From a virus, in IMG/VR virus record IMGVR_UViG_3300043540_000321, positions 62,001-126,000 of that record: 64,000 nt of DNA; one strand, written 5' to 3'. The notes under the pieces are model-generated. The model was not told the DNA's origin and did not search any database. It worked only from the letters and a program-made list of their open reading frames with translations. Every line of letters starts with the position of its first letter. Position 1 is the stretch's first letter. Of the stretch, positions 1 through 9,731 are shown piece by piece. The position numbers and the translations under genes were made by a program.

Positions 1-3000
1 ATGGACTGAAGTCCAATAGAGAGCTGAGCTTTCTTTTTCTGAGTGTCAAAACGAACAACTGCTGGTATCTGAAAGAAGGGAGTGGTAATTTGGGAAACGA
101 CTGAATAGACTCGATGCCCGCTGCTATCTGGACGAAGATACTGGCGAGCCAAGAACAAACCCATTGCAGAGTTCACATAGTCTCCCATCGATCGAGCCCG
201 CTCTAGACCTCGAACGGAGAGATACTCGAAGCGAGAGGACAGCATCGCGTCAGTGCTGCCCACTTGAAAACTGCTTTCCCGGTTGTAGGCCAGGTTCAAC
301 AGATAGGCGGTGCCCATTGCAACGCCTTTGGCGGCAATACCGGCTACGAATGCTCCAACGAGAGCAGCCTGCATATTAAACCGGAGAGCTGTGCGACGCA
401 TCATCGTCGAAGAGAAGCTCTCCTGCAATGTGCGATAAACCGCCCGGATCTGAGAAGACTTCTCTCGACTGGTAATCACCCGGGTGCTTTCAAGGATGGG
501 TCCCTCAGCGGCATCTGCAATCTCGCGCTGCCGAGCGGTCAGGTCTTTCTGAAACCCTCTTAGGCTATCCAGCCGATCGATGAACCCACCGGGGCGGTCG
601 CCCACGTCCACAAAAGAAGGAAGCAGTAACCCGGTGGTCAGTCCAGCCCCCAGTTGAACACCGGCTGTCATCCAGCGGGGCAACACTCCGCTGAACTGAA
701 ACTTAGCGACCGTTCCATCATCGGTATCGAGAGCTTGCCGCGCTCTGATCTGAGTGATCAGGTTGGCTCCCAGTGGTTTTAATAAAAGGTCGTCCAGAAA
801 CTGGTCCGCGACGATGATCATCCCAACCGTCGTCAGAGTCCGTCGTACCTGACCGACTCTTCGACCCGCCGGAGTGTCAACCGTTTTATAGGGATTCTCA
901 GAGGCCGCAAAGGTTACATCGAGAGCGTGAAACGGGCTCTGTTCTAAGAGCTGTCGCTGTTCAACAAGGGTATTTCGATACTCGTGAAAGCGAGAGTCCT
1001 GGAGCAGACCCTCGATCTCAGCCGTCCGACTTTGATACGTTTGGGCGGAGTGCTCGTAGAGTTGAACTAGAGACTCCTCAGCGGTACTGGCCAGAGGAGG
1101 GACTGAGGCCACTGGGGTTTGAACCATCCCTTGAAGCAGACTTCGCTCTATCCGAGCGATCTGCTGTTCATTGCGCCAGGCCTTGACCACCTTCTTGACG
1201 TTCTCAGCCGGACTGGATATGAACTTACCCACGCGCTGATAGAAGTACTCAGTCCATTTGACCGCATCTTCAAAAGACATCATGTCTCGGACGGTCATGT
1301 GGTGCCTGGGGTCAAAGTCTTCCAGACCTAAGACTCTTCGGAGAGGAGGTGTCCAATAGGCGATGTTCGCGGGCAGGAGCGCAGCGACCTCATCGTAACT
1401 GCGTGCGATCTGCCGAACCCTCTCCGTACCCACATTTCTGAAAACAGGAGTGTAAACATTTGGGTTGTCCGGTCGCTGTTGAAACTCGATAAGAGGCATG
1501 AGACCAACGGTCTCTTCCACCCGCCTGACAGCAGCCTGATACATCCGATGGTGAGAGACCCCGACATCGTAAGGATTGAACAGCTCTAGGAACTGACTGG
1601 TCAGAGACCCAAAGCGGGCAGTGTCGAACCGCCGCATCTGTGTCATCCAGGAAAAGAGCCCTTCTTCAGATAGCTTGATGCTGGTCAGACGACCTTCGTG
1701 CGTCTTAGCTACCCGTGATAGGTCGATCTTGCGAACGTCGTTCTCAATGATGGCCGCATAGAGTTTATCAGCGAAGTTATCGTGGCGAATTTCTGGGTCT
1801 TTGATTACCTCCGAGATAGCTCCGCCGATCGCGTCTCCAAAAGTCAACGATTGAAGACGAGGTAGAGCCTTGGTCAGCTCTGACCCCATCCAATTTCGAG
1901 CGGTAATATCTTGGGGCAGGGTGATCAGTAGATTGAAGTAGTCCGCCTCGAACGCCGCCTTAAGGTACTGTACTGGAAGGTTCACCCCGACATAGAAGGC
2001 TGTCGTCTTGGCTACCCCGGCTACCGTCGCATAGAGCTGCGTCGCCATCTTCTCAGCCGGACCGGCCCCAGGGGCAGCCTGGTACTGAGTCCCCATCATT
2101 CGGTTGACAGACCCCCGGTCTTTCTTCTCCTGCTCCTTTCGCTTTTCACGGTACTCATCGAAACCTAGCGCCCAGTCGATGAAACGACCCGCTCCAGTTA
2201 CAGCCGAGCCGATGAACCCGAAACCATTCTGGTAAGCATTAGCTCCAAAAACTTTATTAATTAAGTAACCCAACCCGGGCTGAGAAATTTCTTTGTCCAT
2301 CTGTAAGATGGCACCTGGCACCTTTAGCTCCCCGGTTCTGGCTCGGTACAAGTCAGCGTAGATGCTCACCTTTGGAAGGTGTTTAGCTCCCAAAAATCGT
2401 GTGAAGAACTCCTGGTCCATCACCGTTGGGAAGTAAGGCATCTCTGGCTCCAGACCCTTGTTCTGCGATCGTTTGGTCGCATAGTTCGTGATAGGGTCAG
2501 AAGTGGGAGACATCACCTTGTACAGCTCGCCGCTCCCGAGTAAATACATTCGGCGCTCGATACCATTCATCGGTTGGGCATCGCCGCGAGCGTGATACTC
2601 AATCAGTTGGTAGTCCTTCTCCATAGAGCCTAAGTAGCCCTGGAGTTGCCGAGCCAGCTCCGGATTATTAAGAGCCAGCAGGAGGTCTACAGACCTGTCC
2701 TGTGTAGCAGCAGAGGTAAAGTTGTGTGAGCCCAGGAAGAGGGTGCCTCTATCTCTTCCGACGATAGATAAAGCCTTTGTGTGGAGGAGTAGAGGGTCCT
2801 GCGCCTTAGGCATCACCACTTTAATGCCGGCTGCCGACAGTTGACTCATCGCCACCCGGTGCGTCCATGTATCTGTGGTTGCTCGAGGGTATTTACTGTC
2901 GGGGTTAGAAGTGATGACTGTAACGTTAGCCCCTTTCTTCCGGGCCTCAATTAAAGACGCTACGATCTTGGGGTCGTCCAGGTACGGACCTGAAATCGTT

Positions 3001-3614
3001 ACCGACTCTCCTCGTTTGGTTCTTAATAAATTTGCAACAACGACATCGGTAGCCTGCCCACCGACCAGGACATTCCGGTGAGAGTACGGAATTTCTCCTT
3101 TAAGTGCTGTTGCCTGAACCTCTGCCAAACTCCTTACAGTTTGTGGGTCGCGGATGGCGACGGTTAGGTTGGTTTCAAAGACTTCCTTGGACGCGGACGC
3201 CCCGATTTGCCGAATGCGTTCGCGCAGATCTCTAGGAGCTTGAGCCAGACCGTATTTTGAGAGGTTCCCGGTAGAGATAAAAGCGACCGGGTCGCCTTCT
3301 GATGTCGCCACATAAGTTTTCATGTGGATACGACGCTGTTGTGAAGGGTCGGAGTAAAGCTCGATACCAACTCCTCTTTGAGCTTCCTCTCGCGCAAAGG
3401 CTAAAGTGCGGTCGCCTTCCTCCGTCTGGTTACCAAAATTGACAACCAGTCTACCAGCGGCAGGATTGAGTAGATTCCGATCGTAGGGGACAGAGTAGAG
3501 AGTCGCGGTCATCGAGCCGCGGTCGGCCATAGACAAAAAACGCCGAGTCTCTTCCCCGGCGTCATCACTTAACGCGAAGCGACGAAAACGGTCTCTCTCG
3601 TTTAAGGTCTCCAT
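1..3614 (-). CDS. Large phospholipase-D-like virion protein, C-terminus beyond window
   Basis: The reading frame is open from the ATG at 3614 to the left edge (1204 codons), so the protein is incomplete here. Two HxK motifs typical of the phospholipase D superfamily are visible: H97-M-K99 followed by STGN (114-117), and H278-T-K280 followed by GSHNFT (295-300). The usual Asp after HxK is not clear, so catalysis is uncertain. The remainder (about 330-1204) is helical-looking, with hydrophobic stretches near VQLGAGLTTGLLLP and ALVGAFVAGIAAKG that could insert in membranes. It overlaps the end of the preceding gene by 13 bases and is the last gene seen of the terminase-end operon. The N-terminal layout resembles that of the giant protein at 40-50 kb, so both may be virion-carried, possibly ejected, proteins. 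A tape-measure role is an alternative. Confidence 0.75.
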   Translation of the reverse strand, partial: METLNERDRFRRFALSDDAGEETRRFLSMADRGSMTATLYSVPYDRNLLNPAAGRLVVNFGNQTEEGDRTLAFAREEAQRGVGIELYSDPSQQRRIHMKTYVATSEGDPVAFISTGNLSKYGLAQAPRDLRERIRQIGASASKEVFETNLTVAIRDPQTVRSLAEVQATALKGEIPYSHRNVLVGGQATDVVVANLLRTKRGESVTISGPYLDDPKIVASLIEARKKGANVTVITSNPDSKYPRATTDTWTHRVAMSQLSAAGIKVVMPKAQDPLLLHTKALSIVGRDRGTLFLGSHNFTSAATQDRSVDLLLALNNPELARQLQGYLGSMEKDYQLIEYHARGDAQPMNGIERRMYLLGSGELYKVMSPTSDPITNYATKRSQNKGLEPEMPYFPTVMDQEFFTRFLGAKHLPKVSIYADLYRARTGELKVPGAILQMDKEISQPGLGYLINKVFGANAYQNGFGFIGSAVTGAGRFIDWALGFDEYREKRKEQEKKDRGSVNRMMGTQYQAAPGAGPAEKMATQLYATVAGVAKTTAFYVGVNLPVQYLKAAFEADYFNLLITLPQDITARNWMGSELTKALPRLQSLTFGDAIGGAISEVIKDPEIRHDNFADKLYAAIIENDVRKIDLSRVAKTHEGRLTSIKLSEEGLFSWMTQMRRFDTARFGSLTSQFLELFNPYDVGVSHHRMYQAAVRRVEETVGLMPLIEFQQRPDNPNVYTPVFRNVGTERVRQIARSYDEVAALLPANIAYWTPPLRRVLGLEDFDPRHHMTVRDMMSFEDAVKWTEYFYQRVGKFISSPAENVKKVVKAWRNEQQIARIERSLLQGMVQTPVASVPPLASTAEESLVQLYEHSAQTYQSRTAEIEGLLQDSRFHEYRNTLVEQRQLLEQSPFHALDVTFAASENPYKTVDTPAGRRVGQVRRTLTTVGMIIVADQFLDDLLLKPLGANLITQIRARQALDTDDGTVAKFQFSGVLPRWMTAGVQLGAGLTTGLLLPSFVDVGDRPGGFIDRLDSLRGFQKDLTARQREIADAAEGPILESTRVITSREKSSQIRAVYRTLQESFSSTMMRRTALRFNMQAALVGAFVAGIAAKGVAMGTAYLLNLAYNRESSFQVGSTDAMLSSRFEYLSVRGLERARSMGDYVNSAMGLFLARQYLRPDSSGHRVYSVVSQITTPFFQIPAVVRFDTQKKKAQLSIGLQS

Positions 3615-4240
3615 CGTCTATACGTCTTCTCCGGCTGAGAAATCAGGTCGGCCAGGGTTGCCGCTGCTCGATAGATCACTTCATATTGGGTTCCATTATC
3701 AGGAGGATTGTCGATCCACTTGATGTACTGGTTATCGATGAGTTGCCAGGTACCGGAGTGTCCGATCGCTAGGATTTCAAAGACGGCACCCTGAGTCAGG
3801 ATACAGTCCATGCCCGCGTTGTCGTCATGGATAAGTGTTGTCTTCGTTACACTAGGCACGATCGGCACCGTCCAGGTCATCGTCTCGATGGGAACATGCA
3901 CATTCCGCCCCTGACAGATCTCCACTGTGTAGTAGCTCGACGGAATAAAGACTTCAGAGGGGACGAGCTGCATTTTCACAATCCCATTAGATGGAATGTG
4001 GACAATCGAGGTCGCGGGCAAAACTTGCTCCATCCCCGGCAATCTGGTCGTCGGGTTCTTAATTCTCAAGTAGTAGGGAATATCCTTTCGCTCAGGCTCA
4101 ACAATAGACCCGTCATCCCCAACCAACTGAATCGCCGGTACGAACTTGGCGATTATGGGCGTATATCCAAATCGATAAAGGAATGGAGTAATCCCATACG
4201 GTCTATAAACATCTGGTGGAATCGGGTAAGAGTAGGTCAT
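3602..4240 (-). CDS. Structural protein of unknown function downstream of terminase
   Basis: A 212-residue protein rich in Pro, Ile and Tyr with many predicted beta strands and no membrane segment. Its start overlaps the terminase stop by four bases, which suggests translational coupling, and its end overlaps the start of the phospholipase-D-like gene. I recognise no family. Beta-rich composition and position between terminase and a large virion protein suggest a head, neck or tail component, but this is only inference. Confidence 0.6.
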   Translation of the reverse strand: MTYSYPIPPDVYRPYGITPFLYRFGYTPIIAKFVPAIQLVGDDGSIVEPERKDIPYYLRIKNPTTRLPGMEQVLPATSIVHIPSNGIVKMQLVPSEVFIPSSYYTVEICQGRNVHVPIETMTWTVPIVPSVTKTTLIHDDNAGMDCILTQGAVFEILAIGHSGTWQLIDNQYIKWIDNPPDNGTQYEVIYRAAATLADLISQPEKTYRRWRP

Positions 4241-6051
4241 AGTCCAAAGTCATAAGGGTCTGTGTAGAAGTTTGATCCGCCTCGCGGTTTCCTGAAGTTG
4301 CGCCGACGGGCAGCGATCGCCGCATTTAACTTCTCTCTCGCTTGTGGTTGCATTCCGTAACGCTCATTAAGGAGGTGGGCTGTTTTCGATGAGCGAGCCG
4401 CTCGCGTGACCTGAACTCCCTGCCCGATCATCCCGGCGGCCTGGTCTCGCATAATGCGATCGCACAGCGTCCAGCAGACAGAGACAATCGCATCCGCCAT
4501 ATCCTTACTACCGCCCGGAGCATGATCTATCTTCATCCCTCTAATGAGGCGAACGGTGACCAATTCTGACAATGCTACTGAGCTGAACGGTGAGTCAGCC
4601 GGTAGGATCAACCGCCCTTCATGCAGAAGAGTTCGAGCAAGCGAGTACATTGAGTACTGCAGCCGGTTGGAGAAAAACCGGGCCTCTGCCGGTATTCCGT
4701 GCTGCCGAACCCGTTGCATGGTCTCCGCACTGTTATAGTGGTCGGCTGAGACGAACTGGAGCGGGCGCTTCTCGTGAATGCCCAGGATGACATCTAGAAC
4801 ATTGGTGATGCTGACCTGAGCCTGGTAAGTAGGCTCCCACGCTATTAGACCGTCGATCACGACAATCTGCAGGTCATTGTCATTAAACTCGTTGTGCCCG
4901 AACGCAAGAGCATAGGCATCTGTATTAATGCTGGGGTCGAGGTGGGCCACGGACAGAACAGTTGCTTTCTCAATCGAGATAATGCGGTTCTTAACCAGGT
5001 TGTACCCACCCTCCTCTTCGATGTAGGTCTCAGTGTTGATGCGGTTGGCTCCTCGGAATCCCGCCTGGACTTCTTCGGTATTAAAGAAGGGATTCTCAAC
5101 AGGCTTCCGCAGACCTTCAAATTCTAGAGCAGCCTGTGCCGGGTCAGTTGCATATTCTGAAGCGACCACTGGGTTGTCGCGGGCCGCGTGGATGGGGTTG
5201 ACATCCCACGAGCGCAGACGAAATCCGAGGGATATCGCGTCCAGTTCCGATGCGGCGTACAATCTCTGGATCGCATCGCCCTCATACCAGGCAGAGGACA
5301 ATGCGATCCGCATTGCATCTTCTTTGAAGGTTGTGGTGGCAATACCCAGGTTGCTCCACAGCTCCATCGCGTTGGAGTTCCCATCGGTATCTCGGAAGCG
5401 GGCAGCCTCGTCCAGAACCAGAGCTTTAACCGTACCTCCAACCTGTGCTGAGGACTGGCTGTTACCGGAGTAGATGTAGAGGAGTTTCTCCTCCAGCGAG
5501 ATATACTCCTTTCCGATGAAGAGCTTACCTTGCTCTTGTAGTCGCTTAAAGTATTTGCCATCCCGAATCACACCGCAGACAGCATTGAAAATAGTCCGTT
5601 TCCCCTGAGTCGCCGTTGTGGCGAGCACAATAATAGAGATGGAGGTTGACCGAGCGATACCGTAGTACTCCTGGGGAGACTTCAGCCGACAGAGCTTATA
5701 GAACTCGTAGGCGATGATGATACTCGCGATGGTCGATTTTCCGCTCCGTCGTCCCGACTCAAGGACAAGAAACTGATAGCGCTGTCCGGGTTCCCAGGTT
5801 GTTCGCTTCTGAGATTTCCAATACTCAACGACGGACATCTCTTCGTCCGTCAGCTCGAGGTTGTAGTAGGTCTTCAGAATTGTTCGCTGCTGAAGCGTCA
5901 GCTCAATCCCCAAGTCCAGCTCGTATTTAATAAAGTCGAGGATGTTATAGATACCATCCGCCGACTCGTCAATCTTTTCAGATAGGTCATGAACGAAGTC
6001 TGAAAAGATGTTACCGAAACTGAGTTCCTGATTAGACTTACGTGGCGGCAT
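4237..6051 (-). CDS. terL: Terminase large subunit
   Basis: The ATPase-nuclease motor that packages DNA into the prohead through the portal. Walker A is SGRRSGKST (about 99-107), and Walker B with the catalytic carboxylate is LVLDEA (about 211-216). A C-terminal RNase H-like nuclease is indicated by acidic residues in AHLDPS (D372), VVIDG (D400), VSADHYNS, and the late KDMADA motif. The length of 604 residues fits the family. A strong ribosome binding site, GGGGGAGAG, precedes the ATG. Its location among tail and baseplate genes, far from the portal (36.9-38.4 kb), is unusual because terL commonly sits next to the portal gene. No small terminase was recognised in the window. Confidence 0.95.
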   Translation of the reverse strand: MPPRKSNQELSFGNIFSDFVHDLSEKIDESADGIYNILDFIKYELDLGIELTLQQRTILKTYYNLELTDEEMSVVEYWKSQKRTTWEPGQRYQFLVLESGRRSGKSTIASIIIAYEFYKLCRLKSPQEYYGIARSTSISIIVLATTATQGKRTIFNAVCGVIRDGKYFKRLQEQGKLFIGKEYISLEEKLLYIYSGNSQSSAQVGGTVKALVLDEAARFRDTDGNSNAMELWSNLGIATTTFKEDAMRIALSSAWYEGDAIQRLYAASELDAISLGFRLRSWDVNPIHAARDNPVVASEYATDPAQAALEFEGLRKPVENPFFNTEEVQAGFRGANRINTETYIEEEGGYNLVKNRIISIEKATVLSVAHLDPSINTDAYALAFGHNEFNDNDLQIVVIDGLIAWEPTYQAQVSITNVLDVILGIHEKRPLQFVSADHYNSAETMQRVRQHGIPAEARFFSNRLQYSMYSLARTLLHEGRLILPADSPFSSVALSELVTVRLIRGMKIDHAPGGSKDMADAIVSVCWTLCDRIMRDQAAGMIGQGVQVTRAARSSKTAHLLNERYGMQPQAREKLNAAIAARRRNFRKPRGGSNFYTDPYDFGL

Positions 6052-6060
6052 CTCTCCCCC

Positions 6061-6702
6061 TTACATAGAGACTGCCGACTTCGCAAGGTAGATAGTGTAG
6101 TGGAAAGTCGTCTTTGGACTAACGTTGGACAGGACTAGAAAAAGGTTGCTCCCCTTCAAAAAACTGGCCCGTTCAACAACGGACTCATCATTAATTCGAG
6201 GAGAGCAGTCGAGTGCGCCAGAGCTACACATTGTAGAGACCTGAAAGAGAATGCCGTCCCACGGAATATTCAGCGCGATGGGATAGGCGACCGCCTGAGG
6301 GTTGATAATAGTTCCCGATAGAATCTCGCTATCGTACGTCGGAATCTGCCCGCCAAAGGTCAAGTCAGAAACACCCTGAGTCCTGACAAGAGGGTCTCCC
6401 TCTTGTACTTGTAAGAGGTCAATTTTCCTACCGCTGAAGCTCAACTCAACTTCTACAGCACTAGAGAGGGCGGGGTTAGATAGTAAGATCTCGGACTGAG
6501 TCAACTGGAGAACGTAGGTGTCGGGCGGAAAGAGTTCCGTCTTCTCCAGCAGGTCTCCGGACGAGATTCCATAGGACAGAAAGTCTCTGTTAATAGATGT
6601 TCCCGTGAGAGTAACTTCGCCAAAGTCGGGCACCCCAGAACTTCCTTGCTCTATCAAGGGAGCTTTCGATTTTGAAGTGGCCTTCGGTCTGGCTTTCCGC
6701 AT
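6061..6702 (-). CDS. Hypothetical structural protein
   Basis: A 213-residue protein with a basic N-terminus (RKARPKATSKSK) followed by a Ser/Thr-rich, beta-rich body with no membrane segment. It lies nine bases upstream of the terminase start in the same operon. I do not recognise the family. Composition suggests a virion accessory or tail protein. Confidence 0.55.
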   Translation of the reverse strand: MRKARPKATSKSKAPLIEQGSSGVPDFGEVTLTGTSINRDFLSYGISSGDLLEKTELFPPDTYVLQLTQSEILLSNPALSSAVEVELSFSGRKIDLLQVQEGDPLVRTQGVSDLTFGGQIPTYDSEILSGTIINPQAVAYPIALNIPWDGILFQVSTMCSSGALDCSPRINDESVVERASFLKGSNLFLVLSNVSPKTTFHYTIYLAKSAVSM

Positions 6703-6710
6703 ACCTGTGT

Positions 6711-7100
6711 TTAGAGTTCTGTAAGAACGATTTGACCCGGAGCAATCGTAAAGATGTCTCCCGCGCTCAGGGTTTTAGTGAGTGTCCACGCCCCTGTATA
6801 CAGAGGGTTTGCCGCATTGGTATTGCCGTCGAATAAAGCAAAGTACGAAATATTCCACGTCTGGCCGTTCGGTACCGCCGCCAGTTGAATGGAGTTTGTG
6901 TTGGAGACTTGGTTCCCTGCCCGAGTCCAAGATAAAATCTGGACTAGCGTGGTTATAGGGGAAGGTGAGGAATACGTTAAGTTAGCGCCCGGGTCTGAAC
7001 TGTAGAGAGCCAACCACCATTGGGTTGGCTGGGCGTAAGAAGAACCACCAAAGATATGATTGATCAGAGAGGTCCCCAGAAAATTGCTTTTTCCAGACAT
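6711..7100 (-). CDS. Small tail/fibre-type protein (LYSSDPG family)
   Basis: A 129-residue protein with the pattern SYAQPTQWWLALYSSDPG near the N-terminus and a later ISYFALFD. This resembles a widespread family of small phage tail or fibre proteins whose members carry a Leu-Tyr-x-x-Asp-Pro core. It probably decorates the fibre or baseplate. The gene is in the minus-strand structural operon, nine bases before the next gene. Role in detail is unknown. Confidence 0.65.
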   Translation of the reverse strand: MSGKSNFLGTSLINHIFGGSSYAQPTQWWLALYSSDPGANLTYSSPSPITTLVQILSWTRAGNQVSNTNSIQLAAVPNGQTWNISYFALFDGNTNAANPLYTGAWTLTKTLSAGDIFTIAPGQIVLTEL

Positions 7101-7179
7101 AGCTTACGGAGAGTGCAAGTCTCTATAAGCCTAGAAAAGAAGCTATATAGAAAAGTAACCAAGCAAAAGACTCGAAACC

Positions 7180-7314
7180 ATGAGAACAGAGTACTTAGTC
7201 AACGGCAACTGGATTGGCTCAGAAGACTTGGTCACTGAGGCAGAAAAAGTCTTCGAGAAGTTATTACGGGAGCTCCCTGTTCGTTGGCTAATCGCAGCCA
7301 ACCAGACCAGTTAG
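7180..7314 (+). CDS. Possible 44-residue plus-strand small protein
   Basis: A short open frame from the ATG at 7180 to TAG at 7312-7314, encoding an amphipathic protein (starts MRTEYLVNGNW, Glu/Leu-rich middle). It fills the only sizeable non-coding gap between 7100 and 7311 and ends convergently on the stop of the fibre gene on the other strand. Other small plus-strand genes occupy similar gaps in this genome, which supports it. No convincing Shine-Dalgarno sequence precedes it, so translation is uncertain. Confidence 0.42.
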   Translation: MRTEYLVNGNWIGSEDLVTEAEKVFEKLLRELPVRWLIAANQTS

Positions 7315-8783
7315 CTGTTGTTGCCCTGAACTACCGCTTTACCCGTACAGGTTGTTTTGGTTGTGGTGACCGTATACTCGTTGTTACCCAGGTAAAGAGG
7401 ACCGCCGAACTCAACAAGGGGTAGTGGCTCGATCGAGAGCATAACATCTGGCATTGGGTGAGACATCCATTCCAGAACATCGTGGGGTGAGTAGACCTTG
7501 GTGATGACGGTCGAGAAGTACTGAATAGACCCGGAGCGCCCGGTAACAACGGCTCTTCCGGTGACTTGAGCTGAGAAGGAGTCTGTAGCTATGAAAGTCG
7601 AGTAGCCTATAGCCCTTCCGGTGATGATACCGGTGCCGTAAGCACGAACGATGCCCTTAGCCGAGGTTACCGCTCTTCCAATGACGAGGGCTGGACTCGA
7701 GACAGAACTTCGACCAAACACAACGGCCCGGCCGACAACTTGTGCTCGACCACTGGAATCGCCTCTGCCTGATATGAATGTCTTTCCTTGAGTAGTCGAA
7801 GCATTTGTGAACTTTCGGTTCACATATCCACGACCGCTCACCACCGCCTTCCCGGTGACTTTATCTGGAACGCTCAAGACAAAATCAGCTTCAACCCGAA
7901 GAGGCAAGTTAGAGGACTTCGGAGCGGTAGATGCTGTTGGAAAGGAACTGGACGTTGGTAACTGAGCTGTATTTGAGCTGGAGAGATTAATAAACCAGGT
8001 GTCGTATTTAGACCGGAGAACTTTTAGCAGCCCAGACCCTTGAAGATTAGCCAGGTCTAACTGGGCAGTGACGCCATCTCTCACGAGAAGAAAACTCCAC
8101 CATCCAGATTGGAAAGGTTGAAGATAAATAGTCTGGTCTGACCCTCGGTGAACTGAAACCTGGATGTCTCGGCTGGCTGCGATCGCATCTTTAGAGAGAG
8201 GCTCCGTCCAGGCTCCCGGAACGAATTGGATAATGACCTCGTCAGTCGGCAGAAGATAGCGACAGGACACAAACAGCTCATTGGGAAGACTGAAGCTCAA
8301 CAGGCTGTTGCGCTCAGCCACCCACTGCCCAATGCGTGCCTTAATCTTTTCGGATTCGAGTTGGTTACAGATCCACAAAAGTCCGATCGTCGGTCCCGTA
8401 TCCGTGTAGAAGTGGATATGCAGGAAAGACCCGTGTTGAGCGTTGAATAAGACTTCAACTTCAGCATCGTCATCTCCGAACAGCCCGGTACTTGAAGCTC
8501 GCTGGTATAGATAGCGGAGCTTGTTGTCCATTACGGTGTAGACGGTCCCGGGTCTATATCCAAAGTCGGTCAGCTCAACCGTTGGGTACCATGCCTTAAC
8601 GACAACGACAAACCCAGGAAAGGTGACGAGATACTCCAAATCTGCGTCCGTCAGCAACTGCAGAACATTATTAATATCCCCAAACGCCAGCGATGCTTCC
8701 TGTATGAACGACACCAGACTGACAGGAATTCGCGTAATGTTCGAAATATTCGTCGAAGAGGTGGGTACGAGAGTATCTGTCAT
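7311..8783 (-). CDS. Fibre-like protein with GRAVV repeats
   Basis: A 490-residue protein. Residues about 1-260 look globular and beta-rich. From about 300 to 440 there are degenerate repeats built on a G-R-A/G-x-V pattern (SGRGYV, VGRAVVFGRSS, IGRAVTSAKG, TGRAIGYS, TGRAVVTGRS), which in phages is typical of extended beta-helical or collagen-like fibre shafts. A short C-terminal domain follows. The start overlaps the upstream stop as ATGA. A tail fibre or baseplate-attached adhesin is likely. The receptor is unknown. Confidence 0.65.
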   Translation of the reverse strand: MTDTLVPTSSTNISNITRIPVSLVSFIQEASLAFGDINNVLQLLTDADLEYLVTFPGFVVVVKAWYPTVELTDFGYRPGTVYTVMDNKLRYLYQRASSTGLFGDDDAEVEVLFNAQHGSFLHIHFYTDTGPTIGLLWICNQLESEKIKARIGQWVAERNSLLSFSLPNELFVSCRYLLPTDEVIIQFVPGAWTEPLSKDAIAASRDIQVSVHRGSDQTIYLQPFQSGWWSFLLVRDGVTAQLDLANLQGSGLLKVLRSKYDTWFINLSSSNTAQLPTSSSFPTASTAPKSSNLPLRVEADFVLSVPDKVTGKAVVSGRGYVNRKFTNASTTQGKTFISGRGDSSGRAQVVGRAVVFGRSSVSSPALVIGRAVTSAKGIVRAYGTGIITGRAIGYSTFIATDSFSAQVTGRAVVTGRSGSIQYFSTVITKVYSPHDVLEWMSHPMPDVMLSIEPLPLVEFGGPLYLGNNEYTVTTTKTTCTGKAVVQGNNS

Positions 8784-9730
8784 GTTCCGGGTGCCGAAGT
8801 AGGACTGGATGTCGGTCGACTAACCGACGTGGAAATTGTAAGGGACGGGTAGTTTGTCCCCAAAACCATAGAATTATTTTTAGTTAGAAGTAATTGGATC
8901 TCATAAAAAACGCGGTCGGTGCGAACAAGGAACAGGTCAAATAACTTTATCAGCCCGGTGTATCTCAGCTCCTCGTTATAGTTTGAGGTCAGGCTGCCGA
9001 CATTAATGGTGACGGTCACTTCTCGATTGGCGTTAACAACCTGATCCTGAAATGACTGGGCTGTACTCAGTGCCGAAGGGGTGCGAAGTGCGGGGAAATT
9101 CCCTGGGCTACCGTAGAGAACACTGTCTGGAGAAGTCGGCGTAGACCCCTCAGTACCGACGAACAAACCGACCAGGGTCAGGAGGGTATCTTCTATGCCG
9201 AGCGGCTGATAAACCGGGAAACTTCCTGGAATCATAAACCGTTTCAAGTTCATCTGCTGCTTTATTGATATCCCCGGTCTGACTCGCGGGACATCTCTGA
9301 TGATATGAGCCCTAAAGTTTGTCTCGATCGCGGGTAACAGGCTGAAGTAATAGGTCTGAGGTGTCCCGGTTGAATCGACATACGCGACACTGAAACCGGT
9401 GGATTTGTTGAAGCTAAGACCGGGGTCGAGAACCTGTCCGTTAGTCGTTGAGACAGGATAAGGAGTGAGCTCTGCTGATGGATTCTTGTAGAGGGATAGC
9501 GCGGAACCAAGTCCGAGAGGGCCGGCTGCTGGAAACCAGGTCGGACTGTAGGGGGCTGGTTTAACAATCTGCTGTGTGACCGTATTTGCAGACAGCCCAG
9601 ATGTCCCAGACGTTGGTTTAGGAACCAAGTCAGCCTGCTGAAGCTCGCTCACGATAGTACTGAGAGGGAGCGAAGACTGCCCTCCCAGGTAACCATACAG
9701 CACTGAAGCTATCTGAGCGATATCCGACAT
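8780..9730 (-). CDS. Baseplate-associated protein, function unknown
   Basis: A 316-residue protein with a Ser/Pro/Thr-rich C-terminus (SVSRPTSSPTSAPGT). The central segment holds beta-strand patterns such as VTVTINVGSL and a hydrophobic helix-like GLIKLFDLFLV. It follows a 181-residue baseplate wedge-like gene by one base, has a GGGAG ribosome binding site, and overlaps the fibre gene after it. Position between wedge and fibre genes suggests a baseplate-to-fibre connector. No family was recognised with confidence. Confidence 0.55.
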   Translation of the reverse strand: MSDIAQIASVLYGYLGGQSSLPLSTIVSELQQADLVPKPTSGTSGLSANTVTQQIVKPAPYSPTWFPAAGPLGLGSALSLYKNPSAELTPYPVSTTNGQVLDPGLSFNKSTGFSVAYVDSTGTPQTYYFSLLPAIETNFRAHIIRDVPRVRPGISIKQQMNLKRFMIPGSFPVYQPLGIEDTLLTLVGLFVGTEGSTPTSPDSVLYGSPGNFPALRTPSALSTAQSFQDQVVNANREVTVTINVGSLTSNYNEELRYTGLIKLFDLFLVRTDRVFYEIQLLLTKNNSMVLGTNYPSLTISTSVSRPTSSPTSAPGT

Positions 9731-9731
9731 T

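Noticed and set aside
3827-5473. Several plus-strand open frames opposite the terminase and the next gene
   Set aside because: Low-complexity, Arg/Ser-rich translations with no ribosome binding site; they are shadows of the terminase codons.
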